DNA of 64,000 nt from Terana coerulea. Its lineage: Eukaryota; Basidiomycota; Agaricomycetes; Polyporales; Phanerochaetaceae. The position numbers and the translations under genes were made by a program. Within the stretch, counting starts at the first letter, position 1. Each line of letters opens with the position of its first letter. This document shows, piece by piece, positions 38,446 through 48,092 of this stretch. Below the pieces are notes generated by a model. It was not told where the DNA came from. It searched no databases and worked only from the letters and a program-made list of their open reading frames with translations. The stretch is from positions 1 to 64,000 of the forward strand of contig JAKOGH010000014.1 of NCBI GenBank assembly GCA_024811115.1. Reading direction: 5' to 3'.

Positions 38446-39573
38446 ATGTACTACATATTGTTGTTTCTTCTGTTTGTTAGAATGATAGCTCTGTTACGCC
38501 TTCGTCTATGGTCTTAGAAAAGGAGTTTGACTTTCGATTTGTAAGTTGTACTCCTAGTAAGTGCGGGTTCCGGTGTTGGAGTGTATATTACTGCTCGTTG
38601 ATCAGATTTTTGGCTTCTTCTTACAGCTGTTTCGGGTTATTATGAGAAGCGCCGTTTTTTCTCGCGCGCGGCGACCTTCCCAAATAGGAATATTCCGACT
38701 CCTTGCCCCAGCCTGTTGCACGCACCATCCCTTCAATATTGTTCAGAACACACTGATAGTAGGAATATGACTTATGTCAGCATGCACTGAGCTTTCAGTG
38801 GTATTTTCTATGTATGTGAGTCTTGCGCTCCTTGCAAGACCGGTCAGCATGCATATTTTGCCCTAGTTGTACGCAAATCAGGCTCTGGATGTGTTATCTG
38901 AATGTTTTTGCCTCTTCAAATCAAGCATTAGTGGCGCACATATATGTACGAGTACATTCGCAACATTTAAGTACCTGCTATAAGCACCGTTACCGAGGTC
39001 TGCACACTCAAGTCGGGAGGCAAGAGTCGGAAGATTCCTATTTAGGAAGGTCGCCGCGCGCGAGAAAAAACGGCGCTTCTCATAATAACCCGAAACAGCT
39101 GTAAAGCGGAATAGACGTCCGGGAAAAACTGGGAGCGCTTCACAGTATATTGAGAAAATGTGCACACATGCACGCTGCCCCTCCGGTATACATGTTGTGC
39201 GGGTAGGTATAGCTATTTTGATCAAGTGCTGCAGGAGGCTTAAACTTGAACGATAGTTCCATCATGTTGTGGCTGCGCTATTGTAATATTGATAGGACTT
39301 ACTACTTTCATAGTGTCAGATGACAGGAGAGCAGGTATCGGTAAGTTCTGGACTACTCAGCACTCAGATGAGACCGTGCGCACATGATCCCCGTACGCGT
39401 GAAGCCTAATCAGTATACTAAATCAAAGCCTTCGTGAGCCTTTGTGGCGTCAGCGGTTACCCGGAGCGCTCACGGTCGTACTGAGAGTTTGATCCGTGGT
39501 GTCACACGTGGGGAGTCCAGTCCGGGCCGAGGCTTCAGGTTTGCTCCAAACCTCCTTACGCGCTACCACCACT
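38446..39573. other. Intergenic region holding a MITE-like element
   Basis: 1.1 kb without coding sequence; contains the palindromic element at 38624..39101. Confidence 0.6.
38624..39101. mobile_element. MITE-like element with long terminal inverted repeats
   Basis: A 478-bp element bounded by TA dinucleotides (38622-38623 and 39102-39103). Its arms begin CAGCTGTTTCGGGTTATTAT and remain nearly identical for about 65 bp (through the CTCGCGCGCGGCGACC stretch), with weaker similarity for a further 20-30 bp. The centre of about 300 bp has no transposase or other frame. Termini beginning CAG and TA flanks fit a non-autonomous Tc1/mariner-class element; RNA from it would fold into a long hairpin. 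Confidence 0.75.
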
Positions 39574-40751
39574 ATGCCCATCGACTTCCTTGGTTTCACG
39601 GTATGGATCGACTCTAACAACACAGAGCTAGAGGAACATGGCGTAGAAGTTGACGATGAGAACACAGTTAGTTGTTACATACCCAGCGAAGTCGGCAAGG
39701 TTAGTGTTACCCACCGTGCCACTCAAAGATACTGGAATTTCGACTTGATAGGAATTCAAAATATGTTGGTTAGATCAATCGAAGCTAAAGACTTCGGTCG
39801 TTGCATGCTACATGGACGGCCGCCCCGTGGGCGGGAAACCCAGTAATCCAGGCCTTTTGGGGTACAACGAAGGTGTATACACCGGCCTCCATAGGGTCCG
39901 CCCGTTCACATTCTCCTCGCTAGTGACAACTGGTGAGAAACGCGTTTTGTCTCGTGGATCCCATGTGTCAAGTGGTTCTGATTATTTTGTAGATGATGAC
40001 GACGTTGCGGACCCAGATTTTGCCGGTCCCGACTTGGGCTGCATTCAGGTTGAGATTCACCGGGTACGCGGAGACCTACGTAGACAAGACCATTCGGATG
40101 GCGACCGCGGCCAAGTACATGAAGTTGGTCCAGTACACGAGCGAAGCAAGAAACTTGGCAACCATTGCATTTCGTAAGCCATCACCGTATCATTCGAGAG
40201 AGCGTTCATCGTTTAACAGCGGTTGTACAGTCTAGGCAATGAGACCGCTGGACGTTCGGGACTGTTTATTGCTCCACAGTTTGCTGGAGATGGCCCGTAT
40301 GCAGTCTTCCGATTTGTATATCGTCCCAGGGGTGCGCAACTGCCCTGCGTTCTCAGTTGTTTATAGTCTTACGATGATTGTGTCTAACGTAGAACTCCTC
40401 ATGGCCAGGGGCATCATTCCACCCCCGTCCTCAGAGACGATTGACCGAAAACCTGTTTTATCCGACCAGAAACCCCCGGTGGCTCAAATTATTCAAACCA
40501 AGGATGGCGAGGCAGGTCCTAGTAGGGCCAGAACAAGGGCGCAGCGAGCTCGAGAGACTGGCAAATCACGTTCCTCTGCGGGGCCGCAACCAATGCATAT
40601 ACAGCGGATGACGCCCAAAGAACGTCGGACACTGAAAGCCAAGGTGAAGAAGGAAGAAAGGAATGCAACGGACGCAACGCTTACAGTCAAGCAAGAAGAC
40701 GGAGTTGAAGACGGAGGATACTCCCATGACACCGTTTCCTGTAAAGGATGA
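39574..40751 (+). CDS. DUF7918-like fungal protein of unknown function
   Basis: Exons 39574..39699, 39752..39932, 39993..40173, 40231..40331 and 40393..40751, all in phase, 315 aa. Begins MPIDFLGFTVWIDSNN, then VSCYIPSEVGKEFKICW, VACYMDGRPVGGK, CIQVEIHRVRGD, VHERSKKLGNHCI and YAVFRFVYRPR followed by ELLMARGIIPPP. This ordered set (a DG turn, an edge strand, an aromatic FRFxYRP strand and a LxxxGIIP helix) is what I associate with the basidiomycete-expanded DUF7918 family. The tail is basic and Lys/Arg-rich (KERRTLKAKVKKEERN) with a TVKQED motif resembling a SUMO-type psi-K-x-E/D site; nuclear location is inference. No transmembrane or signal segment. Lies next to the MITE-like element. Confidence 0.75.
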
Positions 40752-40896
40752 GCCTTACTAGAGTATCCTTTGACCTAGAGTAGGCTGGGCCATTGAACGC
40801 GCTGTGCTACGCAGTTAAGGGTTGGTCAAGTGCACGCGGAGTGTGTTCAACGAGATGTTGGTACAATATGTATCATATGTATACGAAGTGTAGAAG

Positions 40897-43800
40897 CTAG
40901 CTGACCGGGATGTAATTGTACCGAATGGAACTTGGAGATATAGGATTATCCGCCTGTATACCAGGATCTGGGCAAAAGCATCCACATCCAGTCGCACAGG
41001 TGTTGTCCTTCCGCCTCTTCCAGCAGTGTACATGCATTGCGTGCAAGCAAACCAAGCATGTGTGCGACAGGCCTGGTCATGCTCAACGTGAGCTGAAACC
41101 AAATTACAAGACAGGGTATTGTTCGCACCTTGAACAGGCAAACGGCAGACCGAGCACCGCTCGACGCTCAGTCTCCCACCACAATTCATACAGAATTCTG
41201 CCGCAGGCTCGTTCAGCTGTGCGCACATCGCGCACGCACGCACGATGCCCAAGGGGCTGGAGTGTAACATGTCGACGAACGCGGGGTGTGATGGCTCCGA
41301 CATTGGCGTCAGGCCGATGCGCGCCGACTCGAGCAGCTCTGCGCGTTTCAGCGGGAGCTCCCACGCCAGCAGCATCTCAGCGTACGCCCACACATGTGCC
41401 TCCAGCTGGCGGCGCAGCCGCGGCTCTAACCTGAACACCGACCGCTGCACCTTCATATGCGGGAAGATTTCCACGGAAACCCGCTTCTTCTCCTCGTTTG
41501 CTGGGCTGGAGCTGACAACTTGAGAGAATGTCGGACGACGCGAGTGTGATGCGGATGTCGGGAACGCCAAGGTGTTCCGCGTCGAGCTGGGGGAGTCAGC
41601 GGAGTCTGACCAAGACTTTCCTGTGGGTGCTGATATGGTGGGTGACTCCCGCTTGACGTCCCTGGTGAGAGGCAATCCTGGAGAATAGTGCGCACGAGGA
41701 CCAGGAGTATGTCCACCTGTCTTGGATACTAGGATACTGTTCAGCGGATGCTGCGGATAAGCCAAAGATTCACATACCAGTGATAAGCTTTCGCATGCTG
41801 GATGTGTTGAACAGACTGGACCAGGAGCCTCTTGAAGACGAAGGCGAATCAAGCGGAGGAGCAACAAGTTGACCAGCGCTCGGCGAGGGACTAGTTCGAG
41901 ACCATATGGGCGACAATGGACTCTGCTGCGTTTGTGGGTTTCGCTTGTAGCTGAAATAGTCCTGGTGCATGATACGCCGTGCACTTGGGGAAGGGGTCCT
42001 TTGTACTGCAACGACATCTTCAGAATATGTCGAGCTTCACTAAGGATGATACTCACCGGTGTCTCCCGCCAAGCGCAGAAGGATAACCGCAAACATGGCC
42101 AGCATTTGGACATCCTTGTTCAGGCAAAGCTCCTCGTAACTATCATACATGAGTAACGGCCATAACCGCGCCGAGAGGCAGTCATCACTCACAGCTTTTC
42201 CATCATCGTGACCGTGAGCGGGCTGCATAGAGTATAAAGCGCGCTCATATTCCCGCTTGACGAGTGTGCTTTCTGCAGGTCAAGGAGAAGGACTTGCAAG
42301 ATACTAAACATTCGTTCGTGATCTAATCTTCCATGCAACCTTGCGACCTCCCCGTTTCTCTTGCAAGCGGACATTGTTTCTGACGACGGGAAGACATAGT
42401 CTCTTGCGACGCCGACGTCAATACCGCATAGCGCGGACGCATCCTTGATGTACACTTCGCTCTGTCTCTTGGGAAACATAGAATACTGTTTGGGTGCGTC
42501 GTCGGATAGTCTGGAGTGCTCCGATACACGCCTAGATTTCTGATAAGATCCGGAACTCTGAGAGAAAAGATTCGACATGATGCGCAGGATACTGTGAGCA
42601 TTATCTGTTCGCTTGCGGTCGATGGATTCCACGTCACGGTCGTTGGCCGCAAGAGCCAGTCGTCGCATGGCGTCCGATAAAAGGATAGGGGACCAGAAAA
42701 GTCGCGGAGCCGGGGCTTCTGGTTGGGATCCTGGAGATGGTGATGCGGATATGTCTCTCGTGACGGTCCGGACTATGCGTGGGGTCGTTCTAAAGAAACA
42801 CACCAGCTCACCTATCATCCTAATAAGTATCGGCTTGCAGTGGCCAACTCGCTGAAAACCCACCGTTCGGTCCGAAAACGCCCTGAGAAGTCCTAGGCTC
42901 TGCCAAGTTTTTGTCGCCTCGGAGCATCGAGGACGCCACGTCTTTCGCACGTCTTGGAATTAACGACAGTTCGTCTTCAGAGGATGAGTCAGAGTCCAGA
43001 ACTGGAGCGTGGCTACTGTTATCTTCTTCGCCGAAGAGTAGAAAGCGCAGACAGGCTTCAAGGCAAGGCCTCGCTTGCTCCCGGATGGTTCGAAGACGGC
43101 GGAGTATATAGATGCGATTCTTCATCGAAATTAGCGGGTTTCGCTCCAGATCTACTTGCGGTGTGCCACTGGGGTGAGAGGACTGACGGTAGTCTCGAGG
43201 AAAAGTAAACGAGATCCTGATGAACACGGACATTCCGTCCCCCCATGGTCCATGCAGCCCAAACGTGCAAGTACGCCGCTTGGTGAGATCCGCTTTCTCA
43301 AGTTTTACTTTCGGGGTAAGGTCTTTTACCACAGACGTGATCCTGGAGGCCACGCTGTCAGCGGTAAAGGGGATTTGTAGTCGAAATAATGCTCACTCTT
43401 CTTGCAATGACTGACTAGCATCTACGTCTCGCCGTTCATCGTCGCCTCTATCCCTGCTACCACTTTTGACTCTGATGTCCAGGCTCGATATAGGCGGATC
43501 CGCTATCGAGGGCGGCCTGGATCGTGAATTCAGTCGAGAGGCGTTACCACTGTCGGCCCCGCTCGGTGGCCCGGAACTGGAGTCTCTCTTGTTGCCCACC
43601 TTGATGGAAGACAGCCAGGCGAAGGTGGTAATCTGGGCAGAACGACCGCCCACATATCCCCTATCCGCCTGTTTTTCCTTCAGAGGTGATTCGACCGCTA
43701 TTGCCGTCTTTCGTGCAGCTATAGAGGTAGATCGCGTCACGATACTTTCTTGCGAATGTCGCAGGGTACTGAGCTTTCCGGGTCGTGGGGGCTGCGCGGC

Positions 43801-45488
43801 ACGGACTTCGGCCAGGATCGACCGGTACCCGATTGGCGCAGACAAAGCCGGAGGAGGATCTGAGCTGGCTGGCGGGTTGCTGAAAGAGACACGTTCATCG
43901 AAATAATTCGTCACTGTGGGCGTATTGTTCAGCGGAGAGGTGCCTGCCCTCTAAAATTTGGTGAGCTGTATTATGTCGGGAAAAGGCTGGAGTTTCCTAC
44001 TTGCATCACGTCAGGTTCGATGGGCCAGAATCGTAAAGTACGATCCTTTGACCAAGTTATGAGTTGATACTCGGAGTAGTCTATCGTGATGTTAGTACCA
44101 GCATTCATCGTTGGATACACACCGACCACCGACCTTCTCCACCTTTCCTCCAAACGAACTCCTTTACTACGTCAGTGTGTCCCTCGAACCGTTCGATGGG
44201 TTCATGCAAGTCTTGGGGAGTGAACATTTCCAGAGCAGTCTCTCCGCGCTGCGGAAGACTTAGCACGCCCTTTCCAAAAGGTAGGTTACGTGCTCTCCAT
44301 ATGGGGTAGGCAGTGTGGATGGTGTATGAAGGCTGGTAATTTCCATCATCATCAGCTGACTGCTGCACGTCCCACGCCTTGATGGTTTTGTCCAGTGAGC
44401 ATGTTACAAGCTCGTTGCTTTTGTCATGAGCCCAGTCAATGCCATATATCTTGGCGTCGTGAGCTTTGATGGTCTTCACCGGCAATGAACCTTTCTGCAG
44501 GTCCTCATGAGTTTACGTGCGGAACCTCACGGATCCAGACTCACCCTCCTATCCCACACAAGTACTTCATCCATGTGAGAAGAAGCTAGGACATTTCCAT
44601 CCTGTCGGTTCCACTTGACCTGAGTTCCGCCAGCTACATGCCGTTCGGAATAAGTCCATACTTTTCAGATTTAAATTTCGTACCGTTGAAAGCGGACAGC
44701 CCTGTGGATGAAGCTCAGATATTAACGAGTTGCATGTTAATGGCGTGCTTACCCGCGACAGGCTTCTGAGGCGTCCGCAAATCCCATGCCCACAACCAAG
44801 AGTCAATGCCTGTGCTAACAACGAGGTCGGGATCGGAGGTATGCCAGTTGATATCAGTAATCGCTCGGTAATGCGAGCGCAGGATATGTTCTATGGATGT
44901 CTTTCCAGAGATGTACAAATTCCAAATCAACCTGTCACGAGATGAATGGCGGGGTGCACTGGTATACGAAAGGCATACACACAGTTTCTCGCTGGAGGTC
45001 GAGACTATATACTCCTTTCTCGAAATATGAGGGTTCCATTGAACGTCTGCGACATCCCACGTTCCACCTTGTGGGAGAAATCTGATACAGTATGAGGGAG
45101 GATGCACATCCAAACCCGAGCAGTGACGAACCGAGGGACGTTCAGAGGAGCTTCCAAGTCAATGATAAACAGGCCTTTCCGCCTGTCGTAGTGCGCAAAT
45201 GAGAGTGCATAACCATTGTATTCACAGAAGTGCGTACGCTGCTAGTACAACGTCCCGACTCCCAGGACTGATACTCATCTACATGGACAAGGTCTTAGTA
45301 CCGTCGCTCTGCTGCCCGACGCACGGGCACCCGAACAGTTTATGAGGGAAGTGCAAGCGACTGCTACTTACATTGCCAACGGCATCCCCCACCAGGCCTT
45401 TCATGTCTATCTGCAGACTCCTACGAAAGTTCCCGCCATCCTCAGGTGAGGACGGTTCGTCTGATCCATTTGCCTGGCCTGCGTTCAT
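40897..45488 (-). CDS. MTC5: WDR59/Sea3 (Mtc5), SEACAT/GATOR2 subunit
   Basis: Sixteen minus-strand exons: 45488..45372, 45278..45238, 45182..45132, 45081..44983, 44931..44753, 44701..44684, 44633..44545, 44494..44134, 44080..44001, 43950..43397, 43354..42864, 42811..42193, 42139..42057, 42005..41778, 41716..41129 and 41072..40897; 1,257 aa with no correction needed. Sea3/WDR59 belongs to the vacuolar complex relaying amino-acid state to TORC1. N-terminal WD repeats (FIIDLEAPLNVPRF, INWHTSDPDLVVSTGIDSW, VKWNRQDGNVLASSH, KIYGIDWAHDKSNELVT, LITWSKDRTLRFWP), a central RWD domain (TCTFGLHGPWGDGMSVFIRI, DLERNPLISMKNR) and a C-terminal zinc ribbon/RING (CAMCAQLN, CMNCGGRL, CSVCRLPVQG, then GCGCFCPD). 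Intervening linkers are Ser/Pro-rich. Confidence 0.94.
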
Positions 45489-45827
45489 GGAGGGAGCCCA
45501 CGGAAGCTATCGAGACCGTTTCAACATGCGCGGAAAATTTTCAGAATGACTGGTGTCAATTGGAGTCAGCTGGACAGGTGTTTGGACTGTTCGGATCAGT
45601 ATCAATGAGGAGCAGCGAGAGTGAGGTGGAGGTACAGTACGAGCTTTGATGAGGAATCGTGGGCGGTTCTGTAAACCAACGGCGTCTAACCAGCGGAAGA
45701 TGCTCCGGACTCCGGAGAGACGAATTCGTGCTACACAGCTGGAAAAATGCAAGAAAAATCCAGAAAAATCCAGAATAAATTGCAGAAAAGTATCTGAGCT
45801 GAGAATATGTGTAAAAATGCAGCAAAA
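45489..45827. other. Intergenic, WDR59 5' flank to tRNA
   Basis: 339 bp. Contains a short A-rich patch with CAGAAAAATC-like words repeated near 45740-45790. No coding sequence. Confidence 0.55.
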
Positions 45828-45925
45828 TGACCACCGCAGGGGTCGAACCTGCAATCTCCTGATGCCACTGACAGAGCTCGAACCCTCGGTCGTAGTCAGA
45901 CGCGATGCCATTTCGCCAGGCGGCC
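45828..45925 (-). tRNA. tRNA-Arg(ACG) with 26-nt intron
   Basis: Read on the minus strand from 45925. Acceptor GGCCGCC pairs with GGTGGTC (two G-U), discriminator A. D arm GCGA/TCGC with GG in the loop, anticodon stem TCTGA/TCAGG, loop C-T-ACG-A, variable AGATT, T arm GCAGG-TTCGACC-CCTGC. Anticodon ACG (inosine at 34) decodes CGU/CGC/CGA. The intron, 45889..45864, lies in the canonical place after nucleotide 37, so exon 1 is 45925..45890 and exon 2 is 45863..45828. A T-run follows the 3' end on the minus strand and can terminate RNA polymerase III. The body closely resembles yeast tRNA-Arg(ICG), as recalled. Confidence 0.93.
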
Positions 45926-46428
45926 ATGGTGTATAGCCACCTAAGACGTATAATATTACACACGCGCAATGCTCACAACACAGTTCTAACACTTAAGTTA
46001 CAGCATGACTGAAGTCGCTTTTCAGTACTCAGTCCCAGTGAGAACCGCGAATATTGAGGAATATCAAGCAATATCGTGGTGCATGAGAAGCCCGTCCGAG
46101 ATAAGCCGGACTACTGACAGCTATCTCTAGCTATGCTCAGGCGCCAAGACGTGGCTTTGTGATGGCTTTACTCCTTATTTTACTGTCTTTTAAGACTATT
46201 GGCACTGCACTGACGTTAAAACTCCATGACGTAGTCTATCGCATCTACTTAAGGTTAACGCGCCTTGCTCTTCGCCACCTACCTTTTCTCTTCCTCCCTA
46301 CCACACATTGACCCAGCAGGACCACCAGAAGTGGCAAGATCAACATACCACCGTCCATGCAACGCCAAACGAAGCGAAACAGCAAGAACATGTCATCGCG
46401 CCGAGCACAGCTCCCAGTGGTTAGGACG

Positions 46429-46641
46429 ACGCACGAAGACCTTTTGTCCAGGACGGCGCGTGAAGACCTGTCGCTCAGGACATCGCGCGCAAGATGAGAA
46501 CGATGCGCGAGGACCTGTCCTACAAGACAACGCGCAAACCCGCGGGATGGCGTGCGGGACGGCGTGCAGAAGGCGGCGGCGTGCAAGGCGGCGTGCAAGG
46601 CAACAGGCAACACGACGCGCAAGGATCTGTCGCACCGGACG
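46429..46641. repeat. Degenerate 27-nt direct repeats
   Basis: Four copies of a roughly 27-nt word (consensus like GCGCGAAGACCTGTCGCTCA) at about 46429, 46456, 46504 and 46615, mixed with GCGTGCAAGGCG-type triplet-rich sequence between 46550 and 46610. Translated, the copies give TREDLSxRT-like peptides but the frame is broken by stops, so I regard it as a decayed minisatellite. Confidence 0.5.
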
Positions 46642-47554
46642 AAGTCACTTCGTCACATACTGGGCCTACTTCGAGAGGGACTGGTAGCAAATGCATGTAC
46701 GTGGCAGTCTCTTGTCAGGTACTTCGCTATCACACTGACTTAAACTTCGCACTCTGTACAGGCTCTCGAGGTGAACGCTGCAAAATCAGTAAGTACTGGT
46801 CCTTTGCTATTGGCCCTACTGATTCACAACGCTTGTAATAAGACACTACAATCGCGAAACCGTGACGGACTGGCGCTGTCAGAAAGAAAACCAAGGCATA
46901 AACAGACACTCACATGGAACAGCTAAGGTACGCAGTCGCACGTCGTGGCTCCCGTACATGCAAGGCATTGACCCCGAGTACAGAATGCACCGGTGCTATG
47001 GGAAAGTGTGAGTGACGGCGGCAGCTACCGGAAGTAGTGTGGGCCGAGCGGCGGATCCGGATAGAGGGCAGTGGTTCGGCGTAGCAGAGAATAGTGGGGA
47101 TTAGTACGAAGCGGGATGAGATATACAATGGTAGCCCATAATAGTCCTGCATAGATTAGCATATGTTCGACATAGCTCATAATAGATGTGTTGCAATTTT
47201 GCTATATCGCACGGGAACATGGGCACCAATGTATTGGATTCTACGCCAGTCTATGCTAAGTACGTGACAATAGACTAGCGTAGCTAGCGCATAGTCGCCT
47301 TTAGAAACTAGCTATGATAAAACGGATTGTTCCAATGTGAGCTACTGTGGTCTATTTACCCTGGGCGGCGTAGCTCCAGATAGTTTCGGATATTACCGGA
47401 TATCCGCGCTTCTCACTGGGACTCAGTGCCCCACCCCCGTGCCACTAAGGTGTCTCTCGACTTAGAAGGGCACAAACTAGCAAATTGTTTAGTGCGAATG
47501 ACTGCGGCGTTCAAGAACTGTGTTTGACAATTGCCGAATATTATTCGGAAATAA

Positions 47555-47715
47555 ATGAATGAAAGTGCACTCCGAGACCGCTCAAGCCACATAATACAGA
47601 TAAAGGAGAATGAATCCGAGAAGGTGATCTCCGAAGCCGCTTAAACTACAGTATTAAATATAAATAAATAAAGGTGCTTTCCGTCCAAGCCACTCGGCGT
47701 ATAACACTATAGGGA
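47555..47715. repeat. Three degenerate copies of a roughly 52-bp unit
   Basis: Three successive blocks share (A/T)AAATGAATGAAAGTG, a TCCGAGACCGCT core, then AAGCCACATAATACAG and an AATAAA-rich spacer. The core words occur near 47572, 47628 and 47682. A+T-rich and non-coding. Confidence 0.5.
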
Positions 47716-48092
47716 CCAAGTGTTGTATCCAGCCGCAGTCTTCATCCATCGGCCCCCGCCATCCACAACAACGCCCGAGCCTCCGACAGAACGGTACTGG
47801 TGCGTCGTGCCACGAAAGGACTACTGTGCACCAGTTGAACCGGAGGAGGACCAGGACGCCGAAGCGGCGACGGGGTTGAGGATCCGTCGGCTACGACCGT
47901 GAGCAAGCGAGAAACAGGCGCATAAAGAAATGGGGAAGAAGAACCGAGTCATCATAGTCCTCACAGTGCTGTATGCACACGCCTCTTCCTCCACCACATC
48001 CAAGTCCATCTGCGTCCGAGTACGTTGGCGACCTTCGGTCGACACGGGTCGAGAGACGTCTTGAAGAGCTCGCTTGAGATCTTCAGAGTGCT

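Larger units (their letters stand above)
45926..48092. other. Gene-poor region with short degenerate repeats
   Basis: About 2.2 kb without a supported protein gene. It includes the two degenerate repeat arrays listed next. A Glu/Ala-rich minus frame at 47821..48231 might be the continued, frame-shifted end of the neighbouring coiled-coil gene. Confidence 0.5.

Noticed and set aside
40815..42113. Single 432-codon gene on the minus strand
   Set aside because: It is the open extension of WDR59 exon 15 plus intron sequence; the zinc ligands beyond LPVQ appear only after splicing to 41072..40897.
45730..45800. A-rich repeats as a SINE tail
   Set aside because: No adjacent tRNA-derived head on the same strand in the right order and no target duplication seen.
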